Assembly: GCA_029210175.1 (NCBI GenBank)
Contig: JARGPL010000030.1
Span: 1 to 64,000 of the forward strand
DNA length: 64,000 bases
From: Minwuia sp.
GTDB lineage: Bacteria > Pseudomonadota > Alphaproteobacteria > Minwuiales > Minwuiaceae
Direction of reading: 5' to 3'
Shown: positions 29,504 through 37,375 of the stretch, piece after piece
Layout: each line of letters begins with the position of its first letter
How positions within the stretch are numbered: position 1 is the stretch's first letter
Notes under the pieces: generated by a model
What the model saw: only the letters and a program-made list of their open reading frames with translations
Told to the model about the DNA's origin: nothing
The model's database searches: none
Made by a program: the position numbers and the translations under genes

Positions 29504-30232
29504 TTACTGAAATGTATCCGTGTGCTGACCGCGCACGTACTGGTACAGCGGCAGCTTGTGTTCTGCCGTCGGCGGCGGGGGATTGGACACGAATTCCTCC
29601 ACGTACTTCAGCATCACGCCCGTGATGCGTGGAATTTCCAGATTCAGCGCCTTCTCGATCGTCACCCAGTGAATATCCAGCAATTCGCCGTCGCCTTCGA
29701 TCACTTCGTTGGCCAGCCGGTTGGCATCGGCCATGAAGAAGCGCGCGTTGAAACGCCGGGGGCGGAATGGCGGGGTAACAGCCCTGGCAACAAAGTCCAG
29801 GGCATCGAAATCCGGTGCGAAGCCAGTTTCGAAGAAGCCCTTCCAGTTGCGAGGCACGCTGCGATCAGGTTCAGGGTCGGGCTTGCCCAGAATGAGGCCG
29901 GTTTCCTCGAACGTTTCGCGAATGGCCGCTGCCGCGAGTGCGCGGGCACGCGCCGGAGACGCAGCCTTGGTCAGGTGCCCGTCGACATGGGGCTTCAGTT
30001 CGGTGGAGCTGCGCACCCGCCAGTCGGTCGGATCGACCCGTCCGCCCGGGAAGACCCAGCGGTTCGGCATGAAGGCATGCTTGCCGTGCCGTTCGCCCAT
30101 GACGATCTCGACAGTCTTCGCGGTTCGCCGCCACAGGACAAGGGTTGCCGCATCGCGTGGCCGCAGCGCCTTCTGCCCCTCTGGCCGCAGGTGCTTGTCT
30201 TTCGGATCATGGGGGTTTTCGACCATCGTCAT
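29504..30232 (-). CDS. Nudix hydrolase, long-loop (NUDT19-like) type, tandem paralogue
   Basis: A 242-residue homologue of the next gene, with the same opening (RPRDAATLVLWRR), MPNRWVFPGGRVDP, an inserted loop, and AAAIRETFEETGL. The C-terminal PFRPRRFNARFFMAD and DGELLDIHWVTIEKAL blocks match the neighbour as well, so both proteins share one full-length domain design. It is the first gene of the six-gene operon; 139 bases without a gene separate it from the upstream DUF983 gene. Loss or gain of a second substrate between the two copies is possible but cannot be judged here. Confidence 0.85.
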   Translation of the reverse strand: MTMVENPHDPKDKHLRPEGQKALRPRDAATLVLWRRTAKTVEIVMGERHGKHAFMPNRWVFPGGRVDPTDWRVRSSTELKPHVDGHLTKAASPARARALAAAAIRETFEETGLILGKPDPEPDRSVPRNWKGFFETGFAPDFDALDFVARAVTPPFRPRRFNARFFMADANRLANEVIEGDGELLDIHWVTIEKALNLEIPRITGVMLKYVEEFVSNPPPPTAEHKLPLYQYVRGQHTDTFQ

Positions 30233-30371
30233 CGTCCGCTGCTGGTATCAAGTGCGCGCCAAGATGGCCGCACAGACCCCGCCTGTCCAGCCCGTGACGA
30301 CACATGCCGGACCCGCATCGGGCCCCGACATCGAACCGCTTCCGTCATTGGCAGGCGCAACGGTCGCACAA

Positions 30372-30785
30372 TCAGGGCTGGACGGGTTCGTCCTCATCCT
30401 CCAGCCCGAAACCGTGCATCCGATTGGCCCACTGCAGGCCGATCACGGCCCCCTTGAGACGCGGCAGCAGATAAAGTGACAACAGCACGACCAGCGGCAG
30501 CCAGATCGCCATGTGCAGCCATTGGGACGGGTGCCAGGTCTGTTCGACAATCAGCACCAGCGGCACGATGATGTGACCCACGATCATGATCGACAGGTAC
30601 GGCGGCAGATCATCGGAGCGGTGATGATGCAGCTCTTCCCCACACGTGCCGCAGGTGTCGTGCACCTTCGTGTATCCGTCGAACACACGGCCCACTCCGC
30701 AGGACGGGCAGCGCTGCCGCCAGCCCTTGCGCATCGCGGCCCAGACGGGGCGCGGTTCCAGTTCCTGGAAAGTTGCGTTTGCCAT
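30372..30785 (-). CDS. DUF983 membrane protein with two CxxC motifs
   Basis: A 137-residue protein of unknown function. An N-terminal zinc-ribbon-like region has CPSCG and CGTCG, followed by a His-rich HHHR stretch and DLPPYLSIMIVGHI, then two membrane helices (about 65-85 and 93-112). This is the standard DUF983 layout in alphaproteobacteria, where it is often near cytochrome oxidase or Nudix genes. It is co-directional with the downstream Nudix genes across a 139-base gap. The CxxC pairs probably bind a metal on the cytoplasmic face. Confidence 0.88.
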   Translation of the reverse strand: MANATFQELEPRPVWAAMRKGWRQRCPSCGVGRVFDGYTKVHDTCGTCGEELHHHRSDDLPPYLSIMIVGHIIVPLVLIVEQTWHPSQWLHMAIWLPLVVLLSLYLLPRLKGAVIGLQWANRMHGFGLEDEDEPVQP

Positions 30786-30874
30786 GACTGTTCAGATAGC
30801 ACCTGCCGCGCCGCCCGACATGTGTCCGGCGGTCGCAGTGCGCGGCTGTCGCAGGCCCCATCGATCACCAGCGC

Positions 30875-32023
30875 TCAGACGCCGTAGACAACCCGTTCGA
30901 ACGTCCAGTACAGACCGACGGCGGCTATACAGAGCGATCCTGGCAAGGTCACGGTGCGGCGATAGGTTTCCTCTGTCATCTTCCAGAAAGCCAACGCGAG
31001 CCAGGCCACCAGAATGACACTCAGCTGCCCCACTTCAACACCGACATTGAATCCGATCAGGGCGGTGACGAACTGATCCTGCGGCAAGCCAAGCTCCATC
31101 AGCACACCCGCAAACCCAAGCCCATGCAGCAGACCAAAGGCAAAGACCACGATCGGTCGCCACGGGCTGAGGCCACGCATGAACAGGTTCTCGATCGCGA
31201 CATAGGCAATCGACAGCGCGATCAGCGGCTCGACGATGGACGCCGGCAACGCCACCAGATCATAAAGCGACAGGGCCAGGGTGATCGAATGGGCAACCGT
31301 GAAACAGGTGACCTGCACCAGCAGCGGCCGCATCCGGGTGCTGAGCAGGAACAGGCCGAGCACGAACAGGATGTGATCCAGGCCGCGCGGCACGATGTGG
31401 ATGTAGCCAAGCTCCACATAATCCACCAGCGTCTCCAGCGTGCCCCGTTCCGGCACCAGGCCCTGCATGGGGAAAGGTTCCGACCGCTCCCCCGGCTGCA
31501 GCCACGCGGATGTGAACCCTTCATCGCCATCGCGGCGGAGCTTCACGGCAACCGCACCATAGCTGCCCGGATAGTCCCAGACGAATTGGGCCGCGCCCGG
31601 CGGAATGGCCGCCGAAAGCCGAACATCGGAATTGCGCGCCAGCCGGATGTCGCCCAGGGGCGCAACCTCGACACCGGTCACGCGCAGCGGCACGGCAAGG
31701 CCGTCGAATGTCAGGTTGAAACCGTCGAGAAACCGGTCCTGTCGGGCGCTGAGCCGTTCAGCCAGTTGCTCCGGCGGCAGGCTGCGCAATTCGTCATATC
31801 GTGCTGCATTGAGACTGTCGTCGGTGTCGGCGAGGCCTGGTTCCACTTCCGCCAGTACGGCTTCGAGACTGAGGTCGAGATCGACTGTCATCGTGCCATC
31901 GGCACCGAACTGCACCTCCGCCACGATCGGCCGAATTTCGTGGGCTGAGGCCCGGTCAGTTGCGGCGACGGAAAGCCCGACAAGCATGACGGCTGAGAGC
32001 ATTGCAGCTATAAGGGACCGCAT
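30875..32023 (-). CDS. HupE/UreJ-like membrane protein with exported N-terminal domain
   Basis: A 382-residue protein. It has a signal peptide ending near RASAHEIRP, an extracytoplasmic beta-type domain (about 27-190), then seven or so helices with the HupE/UreJ_2 signatures HIVPRGLDHILFVLGLFLL, FTVAHSITLAL and FGLLHGLGFAGVL. Related small HupE and UreJ proteins import nickel; this large form is not experimentally defined. The start at 32023 is only 16 bases from the divergent DUF4198 gene. The longer frame to 32326 is antisense to that gene and spurious. Together the pair suggests metal acquisition or a periplasmic metal-dependent process. Confidence 0.85.
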   Translation of the reverse strand: MRSLIAAMLSAVMLVGLSVAATDRASAHEIRPIVAEVQFGADGTMTVDLDLSLEAVLAEVEPGLADTDDSLNAARYDELRSLPPEQLAERLSARQDRFLDGFNLTFDGLAVPLRVTGVEVAPLGDIRLARNSDVRLSAAIPPGAAQFVWDYPGSYGAVAVKLRRDGDEGFTSAWLQPGERSEPFPMQGLVPERGTLETLVDYVELGYIHIVPRGLDHILFVLGLFLLSTRMRPLLVQVTCFTVAHSITLALSLYDLVALPASIVEPLIALSIAYVAIENLFMRGLSPWRPIVVFAFGLLHGLGFAGVLMELGLPQDQFVTALIGFNVGVEVGQLSVILVAWLALAFWKMTEETYRRTVTLPGSLCIAAVGLYWTFERVVYGV

Positions 32024-32039
32024 CTGTAGGCTCCAAAGG

Positions 32040-32867
32040 ATGGGTTTGAACGTGAAAGCTGCATACCGGATTTCAGGCCTGGTCGCCATGGCCCTGATCG
32101 GCAGTGTGTTGCTGATCGCTTCCGCTTCGGCGCACGAGTACTGGATCGAACCGTCCAAGACCCGGGCCGCAGCGGGCGAGACCGTGTCCCTGACCATGGC
32201 CGTCGGGCAGGACTTCGTCGGCGACACACAGATATACATCCCGGACCGGACAGTGCGTTTCGATGTCATCGGTCCTGTCGGCACCGTCTCGGCGGACGCC
32301 GGTTTTGCCTCAGACCCGGCGGGCAAGGTGGCTGTTTCCGCGCCCGGCCTCTACACCATCGTCTACCAGAACAAGGGCAACAGGATCACGCTCGATCCGG
32401 AAACATTCGAAACCTACGCACGCCGCGACGGCCTGGAACATGCGCTGGCCGCCCGCGCAAAGGCGGGAACAAGCGACCAGCCGGCGCGGGAGCATTACAC
32501 GCGCTTTCCGAAGACGTGGGTTCTGTCGGGCGATCCGTCTGCTGGTCAGGCGGCGACGGAGGCCGTCGGCATGCGCTTCGAACTGGTGCCCGCCAGCAAC
32601 CCGTTTACCCTGTCACCCGGCACAACCCTGCCCGTCAGCGTGCTTTACGAAGGCAAGCCCCTGTCGGGCATTCTGGTACAGGCTTTCCACAAGCAGACCG
32701 AGACACTGGTCGGCGGTGACCGTTCCGATGCCGCCGGGCTGACAGGCATCGAACTGCCATTCGCTGGCCGCTGGATGATCAGCGCCGTGCACCTGATCCC
32801 CATGCCCGAGGACACGGCCCTGGACTGGCAGAGCTTCTGGGCATCGTTCGTGATCGATATCGAATGA
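32040..32867 (+). CDS. DUF4198 periplasmic protein
   Basis: A 275-residue exported protein. After a signal peptide ending ASASAHEYWIEP, it has a beta-sandwich-like PF10670-type region (VSLTMAVGQDFVGDT, NPFTLSPGTTLPVSVLYEGKPLSGILVQAF) and a C-terminal SFWASFVIDIE. The mature N-terminus begins with His, as in many proteins of this family linked to nickel or cobalt uptake. The ATG at 32040 leaves almost no room for a ribosome site (AAAGG touches it); a GTG at 32052 preceded by AAGGATG is a good alternative and gives MKAAYRISG. It diverges from the HupE-like gene. Confidence 0.82.
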   Translation: MGLNVKAAYRISGLVAMALIGSVLLIASASAHEYWIEPSKTRAAAGETVSLTMAVGQDFVGDTQIYIPDRTVRFDVIGPVGTVSADAGFASDPAGKVAVSAPGLYTIVYQNKGNRITLDPETFETYARRDGLEHALAARAKAGTSDQPAREHYTRFPKTWVLSGDPSAGQAATEAVGMRFELVPASNPFTLSPGTTLPVSVLYEGKPLSGILVQAFHKQTETLVGGDRSDAAGLTGIELPFAGRWMISAVHLIPMPEDTALDWQSFWASFVIDIE

Positions 32868-32937
32868 CAAGCCTTACTTCAGATGAGGCAGCCTTGCAGG
32901 GCAGCGCCTGACGCCACCCGCCCGCTCTTGAGGCCCG

Positions 32938-33360
32938 TCAACGGTTCTGGAACACCAGACTGACGTGATTGCCGTCACTTTCACGGGTGTAGGTCATTGC
33001 GCTCGACAGGTTGATGGCCAGACGTACTCCGACACCACCGACGGCGCCGGCGACCGGGTCACCCGTCACCCGATCCGCGTCTGCAACCGGGTCGAAATGG
33101 ATTCCATTGTCGCGAAAATCGAGGCGGATGCTCCCATCCTGCTCGCGCTGAATCTGCAGGCGCACACTGGCATCAGGCAACGCGCCACCATGATGAACGC
33201 TGTTGGCAAACAGTTCCTCGAACGCAACCGCCATCCGCGACACGGCCTTGTCGTCAAATCCCAGGTCCCTGGCTTGGCGCTCCACCCACAGGGTCGCGTT
33301 GCGGACCTCACGCAGATCGCATGTGAACTCCGCACGCCGGGACTTGGGACTGGCATTCAC
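32938..33360 (-). CDS. RsbW-like ATP-binding anti-sigma factor kinase
   Basis: A stand-alone GHKL ATPase domain of 140 residues, the type that phosphorylates an STAS anti-anti-sigma partner and sequesters a sigma factor. The N box is EELFANSVHHG (Glu48-Asn53), the G1 box RDNGIHFDP (Asp84) and the G2 box GGVGVRL (108-114). No STAS protein, PP2C phosphatase or sigma factor gene is nearby, so its partner must be elsewhere. It diverges from the FecR-domain gene across 69 bases and converges with the DUF4198 gene. Confidence 0.88.
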   Translation of the reverse strand: MNASPKSRRAEFTCDLREVRNATLWVERQARDLGFDDKAVSRMAVAFEELFANSVHHGGALPDASVRLQIQREQDGSIRLDFRDNGIHFDPVADADRVTGDPVAGAVGGVGVRLAINLSSAMTYTRESDGNHVSLVFQNR

Positions 33361-33429
33361 TTGGCTTACACTCCAGAGTCTTCGGACCGGACGGGGTTCG
33401 TGTCGGAGAAGTTTAGGGATGGAACGATC

Positions 33430-33894
33430 ATGCGCAAAGTGACCTCAATCGCAGTCCTGTTTCTTCTCGCTGCTTTCAGTGTCGCAATCCTGATGCCAGC
33501 GGGCGGGTTGCAAGCAGCGGAAACCGTTGCTGTCATTGAACAAATGAGCGGCTCCGTCACCATCGACCGAAACGGCGAGAAACGCACTGCTGCCGAAGGT
33601 CAGGCCATCGAAGCTCAGGATACCGTTGCAACGGCCCCCGGCGGCGCTGTCGGCATGCGCTTCACGGATGGTGCCCTGATCGCGCTGGGTCCCGAAACCA
33701 CGTTCCGCATTCAGGAATACAGCTACGACAAGGTGAAGGATGAGGGCGCTTTCAAGGGGCGCCTCAGTCGTGGCACGCTCTCGGCGCGTTCCGGTCGAAT
33801 TGCAAAACGCGGCACGGACCGGATGCTGGTCGAGACGCCATCGACCATCCTCGGTGTGCGCGGCACCCGTTTCATGGTCAAGGTCGACGAATAG
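33430..33894 (+). CDS. small exported FecR-domain protein
   Basis: A 154-residue protein consisting of a signal peptide (about 1-28, ending GGLQAAE) and a single FecR domain: GSVTIDRNGEKRTAAEGQ, GGAVGMRFTDGALIALGP and TPSTILGVRGTRFMVKVDE. It lacks the N-terminal cytoplasmic region and membrane helix of true FecR signal transducers, and no FecI-type sigma gene is next to it, so it is a free or loosely attached periplasmic protein. In alphaproteobacteria such proteins often accompany CHASE2 or adenylate cyclase genes, which are not here. The ATG at 33430 has GGGATGGA upstream. Confidence 0.87.
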   Translation: MRKVTSIAVLFLLAAFSVAILMPAGGLQAAETVAVIEQMSGSVTIDRNGEKRTAAEGQAIEAQDTVATAPGGAVGMRFTDGALIALGPETTFRIQEYSYDKVKDEGAFKGRLSRGTLSARSGRIAKRGTDRMLVETPSTILGVRGTRFMVKVDE

Positions 33895-33917
33895 CCGACC
33901 GGAACCAGCGATCCCGG

Positions 33918-34424
33918 TCAGACGCCCGGACCAAACCGGATCTGGTCCGTCCAGCCCCGTTCCAGTTCCGTCATGCGCGCCACCATCTCGGTGAAATGCG
34001 TTGCATCACTGCCAAAGCTGGTGGCGAACTGCTCCTCCGACGCATCAATGCGCCTGCAGAGGTCCAGCCCCTGTTCGGTCAGCCGCACGATGGTTGCGCG
34101 CCGGTCATGGCTGGACCGGAACTGTTCGATGTAGCCGGCCTCGACCAGTTTCTTCAGGTTGTAGCTGGCGTTGGAGCCCTGATAGTAACCACGCTCCATC
34201 AGCGTTTTGACGTTGAGTTCCGCCGTTCCGATGTTGGCGAGCAACAGGGCCTGCACGGCTGACAGATCCTCGACCCCCAACCGATCCAGCTCAGCGCGGA
34301 TGACATCGAGGTACAACCGATGAAGCCGTTCGATCAGCCGTGTGGCTGCGCGATAGGACTCGGTCTGCGGGGAAAGAGCCGTCTGTTCGACGGCGGAATG
34401 GGCGGGTCGGGCTGTATCGGCCAT
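33918..34424 (-). CDS. MarR-family regulator, LdtR-like
   Basis: A 168-residue winged-helix regulator. TRLIERLHRLYLDVIRAELDRLG and DLSAVQALLLANIG, then YYQGSNASYNLKKLVEAGYI (recognition helix) and SSHDRRATIVRLTEQG (wing), match the LdtR group first described in Sinorhizobium and Liberibacter, which controls an L,D-transpeptidase gene for cell-wall cross-linking and osmotic stress. No transpeptidase gene lies in the window, so a target elsewhere is implied. It diverges from a receiver-domain gene across 128 bases that contain several short GTTAACG-type palindromic pieces suitable for an operator. Confidence 0.88.
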   Translation of the reverse strand: MADTARPAHSAVEQTALSPQTESYRAATRLIERLHRLYLDVIRAELDRLGVEDLSAVQALLLANIGTAELNVKTLMERGYYQGSNASYNLKKLVEAGYIEQFRSSHDRRATIVRLTEQGLDLCRRIDASEEQFATSFGSDATHFTEMVARMTELERGWTDQIRFGPGV

Positions 34425-34552
34425 GACGAAGTACCTGTGTTTCTGGGCGTTCGAACCAGAGCATGGGCCAACTTCGTTAACGTTCCTTTTCCGATTGGCG
34501 TGCGAAACAGAAGTCCTTCAATCAGGGATTTGCAAGGAAATCAGGTTTAGCG

Positions 34553-34942
34553 ATGGCCGGAGGCGGCTCTGAACAGGAAACCGGCCCGGTTTCCGTACTG
34601 GTGATCGACGACGACAAGGCAACGGCGGCGGCGATTGTCGCCTACCTGCGCAATGGCGGGCTGTCTGCGCATGCAGAAAACAATGGCTTCGCTGGCGTCA
34701 GTGCCGCGAAGAGCCTGAACCCGCGTCTGGTGCTGCTGGATGTGCAGATGCCCGGACTGGATGGCATAGAGACTGCGGCACTGATCCGGCGCGCCCTGCC
34801 CCAAACCCGGATCATCCTGATGTCGGGCCACCCGGCGTCACTGGTGGAGGCGAACCGGAATGCGAAGGTCGCGTTCGCCGTCCTGGAAAAGCCCCTGCCA
34901 CTGCCTGCCATCCTCGATTTCGTACGGCGGGTTCTCAGCTAA
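34553..34942 (+). CDS. single-domain response regulator (CheY-like receiver)
   Basis: A 129-residue lone REC domain: acidic pocket Asp19-Asp20-Asp21 in VIDDDK, phospho-acceptor Asp63 in LLDVQMPG, Ser91 in LMSGHP and Lys113 in LEKPLP. No output domain is present, so it acts by protein contact or phosphotransfer. It lies 118 bases before the DUF2336 gene on the same strand and diverges from the LdtR-like regulator. No kinase is adjacent; the nearest histidine kinase in the window is 13 kb away. An AAGGAAA site lies upstream of the ATG. Confidence 0.93.
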   Translation: MAGGGSEQETGPVSVLVIDDDKATAAAIVAYLRNGGLSAHAENNGFAGVSAAKSLNPRLVLLDVQMPGLDGIETAALIRRALPQTRIILMSGHPASLVEANRNAKVAFAVLEKPLPLPAILDFVRRVLS

Positions 34943-35060
34943 CCGCATGACCTGAAACCGTAACTCTGGTCGAGCCGGTTCCTGACCGGATGCGCATGCG
35001 AACAGATTGTTAACCCCATTCCCATAAGTTCGGCCTGCTAGTCCTTCGAGGAGTTGAACC

Positions 35061-36200
35061 ATGGCTGATACCGCACCGTCAGACGCACGGCCCAACATCG
35101 GCAGTCTGTTTGATCTTGCCCAGCGCAAGAGCCGCGAAGGACGTGCCCAGCTTTATGAGGATATCTGGAACCTTTTCGAAACCGACGGCGAAACGCTGAC
35201 CGGCAGCGAACGGAAACTGATGACGGACATCCTGCGCCGCCTGAGTCATGACGTCGAAATGAGCGTACGCAAGCGTCTTGCAGAACGGCTCAACGACATG
35301 GCGCATGCACCGATGGAACTCGCGGCCATGCTGGCCAACGATCAGATCGAGGTGGCCTATCCCATCCTGATGAACAACCGCGCGCTCCGGGATGCCGACC
35401 TGATAGAGGTCGTGCGGCATCGGACACTGCAGCATCAGCTGGCCACCGCCATGCGTGCCAACATCTCGGAAGCCGTCGCCGGTGCGCTGGTGGAAACCGG
35501 CAGCGAGGACGTGGTGGAGGCACTTCTCGATAACGACACGGCACAGATTTCTGACGCCTTGCTGGAACACCTGGTCGCCGAGAGCCAGCGCGTCGATCGC
35601 TATCAGAAGCCCTTGCTGCGCCGCCCGGACCTGCCCAAGGCACTGGCCAAGCGCATGTACGCATGGGTGTCAGCTGCACTGCGCCAGTACATCGTCGACA
35701 ACTACAAGTTCGACGCGTCCGAGCTGGACGACACCATGCTGAACGCCATGCGTGACGCTGTGCTTGAAAGCACTGGCGAAGTGGAAGTGACCGACCCGTC
35801 GCAGCGCCTGGTGGAAAAACTGCATGCTGCCGGACAACTGAACGTCGGCTTTGCGATCAAGGCACTGCGCCAGGGTGAAGTCAGCCTGTTCGAATATGCG
35901 CTGGCCCGCATAGCCGAGATGCGCCCCGAACTGATGCGCCGGATGATCTACGAACCGGGCGGTGAGGCCCTGGCCATTGTCTGCCGCGCCCTGGAGTTCG
36001 ACAGGCAGGTATTCCTGACCATCTACGAGCTGACGCGTGTGGCGCGTGGGATGCTTGCGCGCCAGATTTCGGCAGACCGGAAACGTCTGCAGGAATTCTA
36101 CGACGGCATGTCGCTGGAAGATGCAACTGCTGTGGTGCGCCGCTGGCGCCAGGACCCCGAGTATCTGGCGGCCCTCAACCAGCTTGGTGCCAAGGACTGA
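35061..36200 (+). CDS. DUF2336 domain protein
   Basis: A 379-residue, almost wholly helical cytoplasmic protein. The region about 25-330 is built of HEAT-like repeats: [43 protein letters not shown] and [22 protein letters not shown]. This is the DUF2336 pattern, common in Rhodospirillales and related groups but without known function. It has no signal peptide or membrane helix. Its position between a receiver-domain gene and moaA on the same strand hints at a role as a scaffold in signalling, though the 118-base gap does not prove an operon. Upstream a GAGGAG site lies ten bases before the ATG. Confidence 0.88.
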   Translation: MADTAPSDARPNIGSLFDLAQRKSREGRAQLYEDIWNLFETDGETLTGSERKLMTDILRRLSHDVEMSVRKRLAERLNDMAHAPMELAAMLANDQIEVAYPILMNNRALRDADLIEVVRHRTLQHQLATAMRANISEAVAGALVETGSEDVVEALLDNDTAQISDALLEHLVAESQRVDRYQKPLLRRPDLPKALAKRMYAWVSAALRQYIVDNYKFDASELDDTMLNAMRDAVLESTGEVEVTDPSQRLVEKLHAAGQLNVGFAIKALRQGEVSLFEYALARIAEMRPELMRRMIYEPGGEALAIVCRALEFDRQVFLTIYELTRVARGMLARQISADRKRLQEFYDGMSLEDATAVVRRWRQDPEYLAALNQLGAKD

Positions 36201-36279
36201 ACGTCGCAGTTCATCCTTTACTCGGCCCACCCTACGCGCAATATCAACGTCTCGAACTCTTGTACCGGGACCAGATGTC

Positions 36280-37269
36280 GTGATTGATCCGTTCGGCCGT
36301 ACCGTCAACTACCTGCGTGTCTCCGTGACTGACCGGTGTGACTTCCGCTGTGTCTATTGCATGTCGGAACACATGACGTTCCTGCCCAAGTCCGATCTGC
36401 TGTCGCTGGAGGAACTGGACCGTGTCTGCACGGCGTTCATTGCCAAGGGCGTGCGAAAACTGCGTGTGACCGGTGGAGAGCCCCTGGTTCGGCGCAATGT
36501 CATGGAACTGTTTCACGACCTGGGGCGGCACCTGAAGACCGGCGATCTGGATGAACTGACCCTGACAACCAATGGCAGCCAGCTGCCCCGTTTCGCCGAT
36601 GACCTGCGCCGGGCAGGCGTGCGCCGCGTCAATGTTTCCATCGACACGCTGGACCCCGAGAAATTCCAGAAGATCACGCGCTGGGGTAGCCTTGAGAAAG
36701 TGCAGGACGGCCTGCGCGCCGCGAAGGAAGCGGGCTTGAACGTGAAGATCAATGCCGTCGCGCTGAAGGGCGTGAACGAGGATGAGATTTCGGAGATGGT
36801 TGGCTGGTGCGGCACGCAGGGCATCGACCTCTGCCTGATCGAGACCATGCCGCTGGGCGAGATTGACGGTGACCGGTCGGACCAGTATCTGCCGCTGTCT
36901 CTGGTACGGGCCAACCTGCAGAAGGACTGGACGCTGGAAGACACCGACTACTCCACCGGTGGTCCGGCGCGCTATACCATCGTGAAGGAGACCGGTCAGC
37001 GCCTCGGCTTCATCACGCCGCTGACCCATAACTTCTGCGAAAGCTGCAATCGGGTGCGCCTGACCTGCACTGGCACGCTCTACATGTGTCTCGGACAGGA
37101 TGATGCGGCGGATCTGCGTACCGCACTGCGCACGGACCCGAGTGGCGAATTGCTGGACCGCACGATTGACGAGGCGATTGGCCGGAAGCCGAAGGGCCAT
37201 GATTTCGTGATCGACAGGCGGCAGAAGCAGCCTGCCCTCACCCGTCACATGAGCGTCACGGGCGGTTGA
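36280..37269 (+). CDS. moaA: GTP 3',8-cyclase (MoaA)
   Basis: Radical-SAM enzyme that, with MoaC, makes cyclic pyranopterin monophosphate in molybdenum cofactor synthesis. The 329-residue protein has the N-terminal cluster motif Cys20-x3-Cys24-x2-Cys27, the [11 protein letters not shown] segment, the second cluster [14 protein letters not shown] and the essential C-terminal Gly-Gly (SVTGG). The start is taken as the GTG at 36280 with GGGA nearby, since [20 protein letters not shown] is the conserved beginning; the frame opens earlier within the DUF2336 gene. It is 79 bases after that gene. A molybdopterin oxidoreductase that needs this cofactor is encoded at 59.7-61.7 kb. Confidence 0.96.
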   Translation: MIDPFGRTVNYLRVSVTDRCDFRCVYCMSEHMTFLPKSDLLSLEELDRVCTAFIAKGVRKLRVTGGEPLVRRNVMELFHDLGRHLKTGDLDELTLTTNGSQLPRFADDLRRAGVRRVNVSIDTLDPEKFQKITRWGSLEKVQDGLRAAKEAGLNVKINAVALKGVNEDEISEMVGWCGTQGIDLCLIETMPLGEIDGDRSDQYLPLSLVRANLQKDWTLEDTDYSTGGPARYTIVKETGQRLGFITPLTHNFCESCNRVRLTCTGTLYMCLGQDDAADLRTALRTDPSGELLDRTIDEAIGRKPKGHDFVIDRRQKQPALTRHMSVTGG

Positions 37270-37375
37270 CGTCAGAGGCATGCTAATTGCTTGATCAGGG
37301 GCATCAGGCGGTACGGGAATCACCTATCCTGTACGATCTGATGCAATTCGAAACGAAAGTCCTCTGATCCGTCCC

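Noticed and set aside
34425-35060. CtrA sites near the receiver and DUF2336 genes
   Set aside because: TTAAC half-sites occur at several places, but no TTAA-N7-TTAA pair was found, so no site is claimed.
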